From assembly GCA_900770835.1 (NCBI GenBank), contig CAAGLQ010000135.1, positions 1 to 7,147 of the forward strand: a DNA stretch of 7,147 bases, read 5' to 3'. A program made the translations under genes and the position numbers. The stretch comes from an uncultured Parabacteroides sp. (lineage in GTDB: Bacteria > Bacteroidota > Bacteroidia > Bacteroidales > Tannerellaceae). The notes under the pieces were generated by a model. The model was not told the DNA's origin. It saw only the letters and a list, made by a program, of their open reading frames with translations, and ran no database searches. The first letter of the stretch is position 1; every line of letters starts with the position of its first letter. Positions 1 through 6,100 of the stretch are shown piece by piece.

Positions 1-185
1 AAACCAACGCCGATCAGATACCCGATAGCGGTCAATCCTGCTTGGAAGAGTCCTAAGACAGTGGCCATTTTCAAAGCATTGCCGGCGGAGTAGCGTTGCT
101 TCATCATAGCGCCTCCGGTGACGGAAACCGCCAAGCTGTCCATCGACAACCCAATCGCCAAAAGGATAATCTCAATGATGTGCAT
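1..185 (-). CDS. mntP: MntP-family manganese efflux pump, N-terminal part (runs off the window)
   Basis: This is the first 61 codons of a leftward gene whose 3' part lies beyond position 1. MntP proteins are small six-helix inner-membrane pumps that export Mn2+. The visible protein begins with a hydrophobic helix carrying LLAIGLSMDSLAVSVTGG (residues 8-25), the hallmark first helix of the family, and Asp16 aligns with the conserved Asp16 of E. coli MntP. A short polar stretch follows (MMKQRYSAGN) and then a second hydrophobic segment from about residue 39 (ALKMATVLGLFQAGLTAIGY). The ATG at 185-183 gives the family's usual start and lies inside the end of the nitroreductase gene, overlapping it by 14 nt in another frame, so translation is probably coupled. 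No manganese riboswitch is visible ahead of it, as expected for an internal operon gene. Family assignment rests on motif recall; the C-terminal half with its second acidic motif cannot be seen. Confidence 0.88.
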   Translation of the reverse strand, partial: MHIIEIILLAIGLSMDSLAVSVTGGAMMKQRYSAGNALKMATVLGLFQAGLTAIGYLIGVG

Positions 186-687
186 AAATCTCAGCGAGTG
201 CTTTCCGCTTCTTCTCCCCTTCGAAGACTGATTCGTTCGCCGGATAGCCAAGGGGCAGTAAAACAATCGGTTCGAGGTTGTCGGGCAGGTCGAACAGTTG
301 CTTGCAACGGGCCACGTTGAAGTTGCAAACCCAGCAGGTGCCCAACCCCTGCTCCGCTGCAGCCAAACAGATATGCTCTGTGAGGATCGCCACGTCCACA
401 TCGACATGATCCTTGCCATCCTCCGCCCGTTTCCAGCTCTCCGCATGATTGCCACAAATGATCAGGTAGAGTGGAGCCTCTGCAAACCACGCCCTATCGT
501 AGCAGGATTGCAACTTGATGCGATCCGCCTGGCGTTCGATTCGCAGGATCTGCCACGGTTGTTTGTTGCAAGCGGAGGGAGCCAATCGGGCCGCCTCCAA
601 TAGGTAATCCATCTTCTCCGGCTCTACGCTCCGATCGCTATATTGGCGGACGGAGCAACGCCTACGAGCTAATTCCAGGAAATTCAT
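172..687 (-). CDS. Small nitroreductase-family FMN oxidoreductase (171 aa)
   Basis: This is a cytoplasmic flavin enzyme of the nitroreductase fold, a family that reduces nitro compounds, quinones or flavins with NAD(P)H as homodimers. The physiological substrate cannot be told from sequence. Visible motifs are the N-terminal FMN-phosphate-binding RRRCSVRQY (residues 8-16), PSACNKQPW (37-45) with the conserved Asn and Gln-Pro, the GLGTCWVCNF segment (114-123) and LPLGYP (144-149). At 171 aa it belongs to the short class of the family and appears complete. Six cysteines (11, 40, 62, 107, 118, 121) are many for its size, with a CWVC pair at 118-121. These are not arranged as a ferredoxin cluster, so I do not call an Fe-S domain. 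The start ATG shares four bases (ATGA) with the stop of the upstream glycosyltransferase gene, and its 3' end overlaps mntP by 14 nt. It is an operon member with no promoter of its own visible. Confidence 0.93.
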   Translation of the reverse strand: MNFLELARRRCSVRQYSDRSVEPEKMDYLLEAARLAPSACNKQPWQILRIERQADRIKLQSCYDRAWFAEAPLYLIICGNHAESWKRAEDGKDHVDVDVAILTEHICLAAAEQGLGTCWVCNFNVARCKQLFDLPDNLEPIVLLPLGYPANESVFEGEKKRKALAEIYAHH

Positions 688-1634
688 AACTCTTTCTCTA
701 TTTTATATTTGTTGCGGTTGGGTGCGTTGCGTGAGATCAATTCCCCGATGAAGCCGGCCAAGAAAAGTTGTGTGCCTAAGATCATGGCGGTCAGTGAGAT
801 GTAGAAGTAGGGCGAGAGTGCCACCAACGGACGCAAATCGCCCGAATAGAGGGAGGCGAGCTTCAAACCTAAGACAGCCAACAAAGCGACGAAACCAATC
901 ATGAACATCACGCTGCCCCACAAACCGAAGAAGTGCATCGGCTTCTTGCCGAACTTGGAGGTGAACCAAAGCGTAATCAGATCCAGATAGCCATTGACGA
1001 AACGATCCAAGCCAAACTTCGTCGTGCCATATTTGCGCGCTTGGTGATGCACCACCTTCTCACCAATCTTTGTAAAACCGGCGATTTTCGCTAAATAGGG
1101 AATGTAGCGGTGCATATCGTTATACACCTCGATATTCTTGATCACCTCCTTGCGGTAAGCTTTCAAACCGCAGTTGAAATCGTGCAGGTTATGGATGCCC
1201 GAGAACTTGCGTGCCGTGGCGTTGAACAGCTTGGTCGGGATGGTCTTCGAAAGTGGGTCGTAGCGTTTCTTCTTCCAACCTGATACCAAATCATAGCCAT
1301 CCTCCTTGATCATGCGATACAACTCCGGGATCTCATCAGGGCTATCCTGCAAATCTGCATCCATGGTGATCACCACGTCTCCTTCTGCTCGCTGGAAGCC
1401 ACAGTGCAAAGCGGGCGACTTTCCATAGTTTCTCCTGAACTTGATGCCATGCACGTAAGGGGAGCGTTGCCGCAACTGTTCGATCACCTCCCATGAGTTG
1501 TCTGTACTACCGTCGTTGACGAAAATGATCTCATAGCTGAATCCGTTCGCCTTCATCACCCGTTCGATCCAGTCGAACAGTTCGGGCAACGACTCAGCTT
1601 CGTTAAATAGGGGGATAACAACTGAAATATCCAT
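684..1634 (-). CDS. Family 2 glycosyltransferase, membrane-anchored (GtrB/DPM synthase-like), 316 aa
   Basis: This is a GT-A fold glycosyltransferase that probably moves a sugar from a nucleotide donor to a polyprenyl phosphate or similar lipid carrier at the inner face of the cytoplasmic membrane. Residues 1-230 form the catalytic domain: VVIPLFNE (5-12), FVNDGSTD (38-45), the metal-binding MDADLQD (91-97, the DxD site), DFNCGLKAY (152-160) and HHQARKYGTTKFG (196-208), the H-x-x-R-x-x-G-x-(S/T)-K block of the GtrB/DPMS group. Two hydrophobic helices follow (about 235-262 and 275-302), which is the usual GtrB/ArnC layout. The C-terminus is basic. The ATG at 1634 is preceded by an AAGG-containing stretch at normal distance and lies 32 bp after the DUF4199 gene. 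Its TGA overlaps the nitroreductase ATG. The natural partner would be a membrane acceptor transferase, not present here. Sugar and acceptor are unknown; remodelling of surface glycan or lipid is inference. Confidence 0.93.
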   Translation of the reverse strand: MDISVVIPLFNEAESLPELFDWIERVMKANGFSYEIIFVNDGSTDNSWEVIEQLRQRSPYVHGIKFRRNYGKSPALHCGFQRAEGDVVITMDADLQDSPDEIPELYRMIKEDGYDLVSGWKKKRYDPLSKTIPTKLFNATARKFSGIHNLHDFNCGLKAYRKEVIKNIEVYNDMHRYIPYLAKIAGFTKIGEKVVHHQARKYGTTKFGLDRFVNGYLDLITLWFTSKFGKKPMHFFGLWGSVMFMIGFVALLAVLGLKLASLYSGDLRPLVALSPYFYISLTAMILGTQLFLAGFIGELISRNAPNRNKYKIEKEL

Positions 1635-1666
1635 TGCTTATACCTTATATTATATCCTGTTTCGAT

Positions 1667-2197
1667 TCAGCGGTTGTCGGTGATGCGTCCAGAAGCATTG
1701 TTCCGGCAGAGCAGGGCCGCTACGGGAATCGAGAAAATAATGCCGTAAAATAGGTTGTTGAAAATGCCTTGGATCGCCATTTGGATTGGTGTGACCCGAA
1801 TCTCTTGCAACGACTGGATCAGCTGGTTGTCGATCTGGCTGTTCTGCAAGAGGTTGACCGCCTCGCTGATGGAGTTGGTCAAGAAATCATCCGGGGCGAT
1901 GTAGCGATAAAAGCCATAGTGCGCCAACGACACGATCAAGGCGGCAAAGAAATAGAGCAGGATGCCGAATTGCCAAGCGTGGAAGAAACCGATCTGTCCG
2001 CCCAATAGCTCTCGATACCGTTTCGTGAAGCGGTAGGCGATGTAGGGTACCATGATCGTTAAGCCCCAATAGAGGCTGCTCAGCAGGGGCATTTGGAGGC
2101 TAAACATAAAGAAAAGGTACTTGAACACCCAATAGCACCCCATCCTAAATCCGTATGACATGGCGCTGGTCAATAATATGCTCTTGTTTTCTTGCAT
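1667..2197 (-). CDS. DUF4199 family four-helix inner-membrane protein (176 aa)
   Basis: This is an integral membrane protein of unknown function that matches, by overall pattern, the Bacteroidota family DUF4199. Four hydrophobic segments are visible: about residues 12-34, 38-56, 73-98 and 138-164. An extramembrane loop of about 40 residues (100-137), rich in Gln, Asn and acidic residues, lies between helices three and four. The short tail (RNNASGRITDNR) is polar. Genes of this family commonly sit directly before a GT2 glycosyltransferase in Bacteroidales, as here, where the next gene starts 32 bp downstream. A shared role in membrane glycolipid metabolism is therefore possible but unproven. 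The ATG at 2197 is the first in frame and gives the short polar N-terminus usual for the family. The upstream ribosome-binding region is A-rich with no strong Shine-Dalgarno, which is common in Bacteroidota. It is the first gene of the leftward operon, about 25 nt after a predicted transcription start. Confidence 0.82.
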   Translation of the reverse strand: MQENKSILLTSAMSYGFRMGCYWVFKYLFFMFSLQMPLLSSLYWGLTIMVPYIAYRFTKRYRELLGGQIGFFHAWQFGILLYFFAALIVSLAHYGFYRYIAPDDFLTNSISEAVNLLQNSQIDNQLIQSLQEIRVTPIQMAIQGIFNNLFYGIIFSIPVAALLCRNNASGRITDNR

Positions 2198-2229
2198 CTA
2201 CGTATTCTTGCTGTTTCAGTTTGAATCTG

Positions 2230-2237
2230 CAAAAATA
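2230..2237 (-). promoter_or_regulatory. Predicted -7 box of the DUF4199-GT2-nitroreductase-mntP operon
   Basis: On the minus strand this octamer reads TATTTTTG and fits the Bacteroidota sigma-ABfr -7 consensus TAnnTTTG exactly. It is 32 nt upstream of the DUF4199 ATG, so transcription would start around 2222-2225 with a leader of about 25-28 nt. I see no convincing -33 TTG element at normal spacing; the nearby TTTTG lies too close. The region is AT-rich, so a chance match is possible, but its placement ahead of the first operon gene supports it. Confidence 0.55.
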
Positions 2238-2327
2238 GCAAAAGTTTTCCATAGAAAGGGAGTTTGTCAGTCAGAAGGTTTGTCTTGCGTCAATAGCTCA
2301 GCTTTTTTTCTGAAATCAGCGGTAATC

Positions 2328-2456
2328 TTATATTAAAATGACTTTGCCTTTAATGCCTTCTCGTTTCCACTCTTCCGCCGTTTTCTTCCGTGCCTCTTCC
2401 TTATGTTGCATGGCTCGTTTAATCGCTTTGATTAATTCTTCTTTCTTCGTTTCCAT
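2328..2456 (-). CDS. Small charged hypothetical protein (42 aa)
   Basis: This is a leftward ORF of 42 codons starting at the ATG at 2456-2454 and ending in TAA at 2330-2328. The product starts METKKEELIKAIKRAMQHKE and continues with a Lys/Glu/Arg-rich stretch, a single Trp at residue 30, and the hydrophobic end KGKVILI. It reads as one amphipathic, highly charged alpha helix with no signal peptide or membrane segment. Support for a real gene: a good purine-rich Shine-Dalgarno (AAAGGAAG) at proper distance, a perfect TAnnTTTG box 30 nt upstream of the ATG, a soluble and plausible amino-acid composition, and position in an otherwise gene-free stretch. I recognise no family and assign no function. 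It could be a small nucleic-acid- or protein-binding peptide, or the remains of a longer gene. It is transcribed towards the DUF4199 operon, which has its own promoter box about 90 bp beyond the stop. The opposite-strand 73-codon ORF over the same DNA looks like its shadow. Confidence 0.55.
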   Translation of the reverse strand: METKKEELIKAIKRAMQHKEEARKKTAEEWKREGIKGKVILI

Positions 2457-2485
2457 AATCTACTTCCTTTGGTATCTTCTTGGCG

Positions 2486-2493
2486 CAAAGATA
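2486..2493 (-). promoter_or_regulatory. Predicted -7 box for the 42-aa ORF
   Basis: On the minus strand this reads TATCTTTG, a full match to the Bacteroidota TAnnTTTG consensus. The expected transcription start is near 2478-2481, giving a leader of about 22-25 nt that contains the AAAGGAAG ribosome-binding site before the ATG at 2456. No clear -33 TTG is seen upstream. The compact order of box, start site, ribosome-binding site and ATG is a main reason for calling the small gene. Confidence 0.5.
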
Positions 2494-2568
2494 AGGAGAT
2501 TCTTGGAATTGTTTGATACTTACACTTGCTTTCGTTTCTATCAGGGAACTTTAGATTGAATGCACATT

Positions 2569-2674
2569 GTGTCTTTGCGGGCTTGATCCGCAATCCCATA
2601 CTCTCTTTAACGCAACACGTTGCGTCCCTACTGGTTTGAGAGGATGAGATGCCGGGTCAAGCCCGGCAGGACAC
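2569..2674. repeat. Nested palindrome resembling a REP/MITE-type intergenic unit (106 bp)
   Basis: The two 27-bp ends (2569-2595 and 2648-2674) are imperfect inverted repeats of each other, matching at 21 of 27 positions with a shared GGGCTTGA core. Each end also forms its own hairpin: TGCGG/CCGCA on the left (2576-2580 with 2588-2592) and a perfect GCCGGG/CCCGGC with a 5-nt loop on the right (2651-2656 with 2662-2667). The centre is a perfect ACGCAAC-AC-GTTGCGT palindrome (2610-2625), and CTCTC/GAGAG (2601-2605 with 2638-2642) extends the symmetry between centre and ends. There is no coding capacity and no T-tract after the GC hairpin, so it is not a canonical terminator on the plus strand. 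Such structured units are typically dispersed in many copies, which can only be tested genome-wide. Confidence 0.6.
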
Positions 2675-2718
2675 GGAGGGAGGTGAACGTTTTAATTTGA
2701 TATGCCCTCAACTTTCAA

Positions 2719-2810
2719 CATGAAGAATGACCGACTTTGGCCATTATCTATGACTGACCTTCGACATTACTAATGACAGCGCTTGGTCATAGGTAATGAC
2801 TAAAATCTTT
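2719..2810 (+). repeat. Four degenerate 23-bp direct repeats (CATnnnnnATGAC)
   Basis: Four copies begin at 2719, 2742, 2765 and 2788, an exact 23-bp period. In every copy CAT is at unit positions 1-3 and ATGAC at positions 9-13; the first three also share a weaker second half resembling GACTTTGG. The units read CATGAAGAATGAC, CATTATCTATGAC, CATTACTAATGAC and CATAGGTAATGAC, each followed by a 10-nt variable part. The array ends about 200 bp before the susC promoter box and leads into the 22-bp repeats. It could be a set of same-face protein sites (23 bp is about 2.2 helical turns) or decayed tandem duplication; sequence alone does not decide. Confidence 0.6.
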
Positions 2811-2813
2811 TTC

Positions 2814-2879
2814 AACTGGAGAAAAATATTTTCCTAACTGGAGAAAAATATTTACCCAACGAGCAAAAAGAATTCACAT
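2814..2879 (+). repeat. 22-bp direct repeats, two near-identical copies plus a degenerate third
   Basis: The 18-mer AACTGGAGAAAAATATTT occurs at 2814-2831 and again at 2836-2853, exactly 22 bp apart. A third, diverged unit starts at 2858 (AACGAGCAAAAAGAATT), again 22 bp on. Each of the first two copies holds the AT-rich core AAAAATATTT, and the first copy is close to a palindrome (GGAgAAAAATATTTTCC). This directly follows the 23-bp array in almost the same phase. It lies 135-200 bp upstream of the susC -7 box, where activator sites or an AT-rich upstream element could act. No coding frame is supported here. Confidence 0.7.
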
Positions 2880-2938
2880 GGTGAGGGATGAGGAAAGGGA
2901 CAGTTGGGGGTGAATGGAACGCTTCTGGGGGCGTTCAT
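2880..2938 (+). other. G-rich tract followed by a bulged hairpin
   Basis: From 2880 to 2917 the plus strand is purine-rich with G runs (GTGAGGG, GGAAAGGG, GTTGGGGG), followed by GAACGC (2917-2922) and GCGTTC (2931-2936), which pair around an 8-nt loop holding another G run. The stem can extend by ATG/CAT with one bulged G. No T-tract follows, so this is not an intrinsic terminator. The tract is upstream of the predicted susC start and would not be in that mRNA. A leftward 84-codon ORF over this area (2852-3106) has no supporting features. Confidence 0.35.
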
Positions 2939-3013
2939 GACAAACAGGTGAACTTTCGTTGAAAAAATTGTGATATTATTTTGGCGATAGTAGTATTTTT
3001 TGAGAAAAAGCGT

Positions 3014-3021
3014 TACATTTG
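3014..3021 (+). promoter_or_regulatory. Predicted -7 box of the susC-susD operon
   Basis: TACATTTG fits the Bacteroidota TAnnTTTG consensus exactly and is followed by GC-rich DNA. Transcription would start around 3026-3030, giving a leader of about 150 nt before the susC ATG. Upstream AT-rich DNA (TATTTTTTGAG at about 2994-3004) contains a TTTG, but its spacing to the -7 box (about 11 nt) is short for a standard -33 element. This is consistent with dependence on an activator, as is usual for SusC/SusD operons, though no regulator gene is present in the window. Confidence 0.55.
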
Positions 3022-3027
3022 CGGCGG

Positions 3028-3179
3028 TTTTTGCAAACAATGTAAAAATCGGCAGGCCGATAATTCCCGCACCTCCGTGAAACACCTGCGAGGCAATCGG
3101 CATCAATGAAGAGTAAAATTGGTATAATATTGATCATAAACTTTAGATCTATCTAAACTTAATTTAAAAACAAAGTAAG
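3028..3179 (+). promoter_or_regulatory. susC 5' leader with alternative hairpins
   Basis: The predicted untranslated leader contains three mutually related segments: ATCGGC (3048-3053), GCCGAT (3056-3061) and a second ATCGGC (3096-3101). The middle one can pair with either outer one, so a tight local hairpin (ATCGG/CCGAT with a CAGG loop) excludes a longer-range stem. The longer stem would enclose a small CCTC/GAGG or CGCA/TGCG helix. The rest (from about 3111) is AT-rich up to the start codon. No known riboswitch class is recognised. Long structured leaders occur before other Bacteroidales susC genes, where trans or antisense small RNAs can act; whether that happens here is unknown. Confidence 0.35.
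3142..3157. promoter_or_regulatory. Perfect inverted repeat just before the susC ribosome-binding region
   Basis: TTTAGAT-CT-ATCTAAA is a perfect 7-bp inverted repeat with a 2-nt centre, ending 22 nt before the susC ATG. The hexamer AAACTT occurs at 3138 and again at 3155. As DNA it has the shape of a dimeric regulator site; as RNA it would form a weak A/U-rich hairpin next to the initiation region. AT-rich DNA produces such symmetry by chance fairly often. Confidence 0.3.
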
Positions 3180-6100
3180 ATGACAAAGAATGAATCGAAG
3201 CTGTTCTCCGTACAAGGAGTAGCAAAAGCCTCTATGTTCTGTTTGTTACTTTCTGCATTTTCAGTGAGCGGTGCGTTGGCAGCCCCTGTGACAACAGGAG
3301 ACGCGAACGCTATGGTCGTTCAGCAAGGTAAGAAGGTGACAGGTGTAGTCGTTGACGCTTCCGGCGAGCCGGTTATTGGCGCCAACGTAGTTGTTAAAGG
3401 TACGACAAACGGTACGATCACCGATTTCGACGGTAACTATACCATCGAGGGTGTTTCTGCCAGCGATGTATTGGTAATCTCTTACATCGGATACCTTTCT
3501 CAGGAGATCACCGTAGGCAACCAGGCAGCTATCAACGTAACGTTGAGCGAGGACTCTCAGGCATTGGACGAGGTCGTAGTCGTTGGTTATGGTGTGATGC
3601 GTAAATCAGACGTAACTGGTTCTATCGGTGTCGCTAAGGGTGACGAGTTGACCAAGAACCAGAACTTCTCCGCATTGGATAACTTGCGTGGTAAGGTGTC
3701 TGGTGTGAACATCTTCTCTAACTCCAGCCAGCCGGGTGCTTATTCTAACCGTGTCGTGATCCGTGGTATGGCAACCATCAACGCTTCTACAAACCCGTTG
3801 TATGTAGTTGATGGTGTCGTTATGGAGAACTTCGACTTGGTGAACCCGAACGACATTGAGTCAATGGAGGTCTTGAAGGATGCTTCTGCAGCCGCTATCT
3901 ACGGTGCGCGTGGTGCGAACGGTGTCATCATGGTTACTACGAAGCGTGGTAAGAAGGATGGCGAGGGTGTACAGATCAGCTACCAAGGTTCTGTCAGCGC
4001 AAGCCACATCGCTCGTAAGATGGAGACATTGAACGCACAGGAGTGGTGCGATGCCTTCATGATCGGTTTGGAGAACGAGAATAAATACCAGGGCAAGAAC
4101 TGGTCATTGAACCGTGCAGATTGGTTCTATGATCGTGATTACTTTGATGCCAATGGTAATCCTATCTACGATACGAACTGGCAGGATGAGGCAACTCGCA
4201 CAGCGGTTTCTCACAACCACCAGATCAACATCCAGCAGGCAGGTAAGAACTCTTCCATGGGTGCTTTCTTGAATTACACGGATCAGCAGGGTATCGTAAA
4301 CAATACCTATAACAAGCGTATCAACGCCAAGATGACTTACGATGCGAATCCGACACCGTGGTTGTCAACGGCTGTGAACGTATTGGTGAACCACACTTGG
4401 GGCCGTTATACACCGGAGGATGGTGGTGGCCAGGAGGCACGTCGTACGATGATCGAGATGTTGCCTTGGTTGCCGGTTAAGGATAAGAATGGTAACTATA
4501 CTACTTCTACCTCTTCTACAATTGGTGATGTACTCGGTTTCGAGGGTATGTCTAACCCTGTGATGATCTTGGATTTGCAGCGCCGTATGCGTTACAACAC
4601 GCAGATCTTCGGTAACGCAGCCTTGACATTCCACTTGGCTGAGGGCTTGGATTTGAAGACCCAGTTGGGTATCGACCACCACAACCAGACTTACCGTGGT
4701 TACTCTTCTATCTCTTTGAACAACATCTCTATGCCGAACGGTTGGGCACAGTATGAGAACTGGAACACACTCTACTGGCAGGAGGAGACCTATTTGACTT
4801 ATAACAAGGTATTCGGTGAGCATCGTCTGAACGCTATGGCCGGTTTGTCTTGGACAGAGCGTACACAGAACTGGAACAAGTCTCGTACGGAGGGTTTCTC
4901 AGATGACTTCTTCGAGGACTATAACATGTCGGCCGGTACGACTCCTTCATCTCCCGAGTCTTCTTGGAATCGTTGGAGAATGAACTCTTACTTCGTTCGT
5001 TTGGCTTATACCTATAAGGATCGCTATTCAGCAACTGTTACGGGTCGTGTCGATGGTTCTTCTAAGTTTGGTGACAACAACAAGTATGCATTCTTCCCCT
5101 CTGCCGGTTTGGCATGGAACATCTCTCAGGAGGATTTCTTGAAGGACAACAACACAATCAGCAACTTGAAGCTGCACACCAGCTACGGTTTGACTGGTAA
5201 CTCTGAGATTGATATGTATCGTTCATTGGCTCGTGTATCTTCTGGTACGCTGTTGATCAATGACGTTCGTAATCCCTATTCTTATGTCAGCTCCATGGCG
5301 AACCCCGATTTGAAGTGGGAGAAGACAGGTCAGTTCGACGTAGGTATGGAGATCGGTTTGTGGCAGAACAAGTTGTCATTCGACATCGCTTACTATAACA
5401 AGAAGACAACCGACTTGTTGCTCGACTGTCCGTTGCCTCACTCAACTGGTTACAAGACAGTATATAAGAACATCGGTTCTGTACGTAACTCCGGTATGGA
5501 CTTGATGATCAGCGCACGTCCGGTGACTACCAACGACTTCTCTTGGAGCTCTACCTTGAACTTGAACTACAACAAGAACAGGATCCTTCACTTGGGTGAG
5601 AACGATGAGGACATCGAGTTGAACGGCTGGGTAGGTGGCTCTGAGTCTATCTTGCGTGTAGGCGAGAACATGAGCTCCTTCTACGGTTATCGTCGTTTGG
5701 GCGTTTATACGCAGGAGGATTACAACAACGGTTTGTGCGATTTGAACCAAGTAGGTCGTGCGAAACGTACAGAAAAGAAGGAGATCATCGGTAAGGGTAT
5801 GCCTGATTGGACCGGTAGCTGGATCAACAACTTCTCTTACAAGAACTTCGATTTGACGATGGACTTCCAGTTCGTATGGGGTGTTGAGACTTTGCAGCAG
5901 TTCTACCACTCTACTTACGACCGCTTCGGTATCACCAACGGTTTGAAGAACATCCTGTATGATGCATACAACGGTTCTAATCCGGAGACTATGCAGCAGG
6001 CTATCTACTTGTGTAACTCTGGTCACGCAGGTCAGGATACGACGATTGATGATGGTTGGATCGCTAACGGTTCTTACTTGCGTCTGAACATGTTGCAGTT

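Noticed and set aside
96..603. Short rightward ORFs opposite the nitroreductase and mntP genes (96-320 and 298-603)
   Set aside because: They are antisense to two well-supported genes and show no domain or initiation signal.
2338..2559. Rightward 73-codon ORF
   Set aside because: It lies opposite the better-supported 42-codon leftward ORF and reads as Ser/Phe-rich antisense composition; no ribosome-binding site or promoter fits it.
2651..2667. GC-rich perfect hairpin considered as an intrinsic terminator
   Set aside because: No T-tract follows on the plus strand and no A-tract precedes it that would serve the minus strand; it is better explained as part of the nested palindrome.
2719..2879. 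Repeat array considered as a CRISPR
   Set aside because: Units are 22-23 bp end to end with no unique spacers of normal length, the repeats are poorly conserved, and no cas gene is nearby.
2852..3106. Leftward 84-codon ORF over the susC upstream region
   Set aside because: It covers the repeats, the G-rich tract and the susC promoter, is unlike any family I know, and its composition (Pro-rich end, Lys/Tyr runs) follows from the local base bias.
4365..4823. Leftward 152-codon ORF antisense to susC
   Set aside because: Also an antisense artefact of susC codon bias; no recognisable domain or initiation signal.
5442..6026. Leftward 194-codon ORF antisense to susC
   Set aside because: Same codon-bias effect; the sense frame is a well-conserved SusC barrel.
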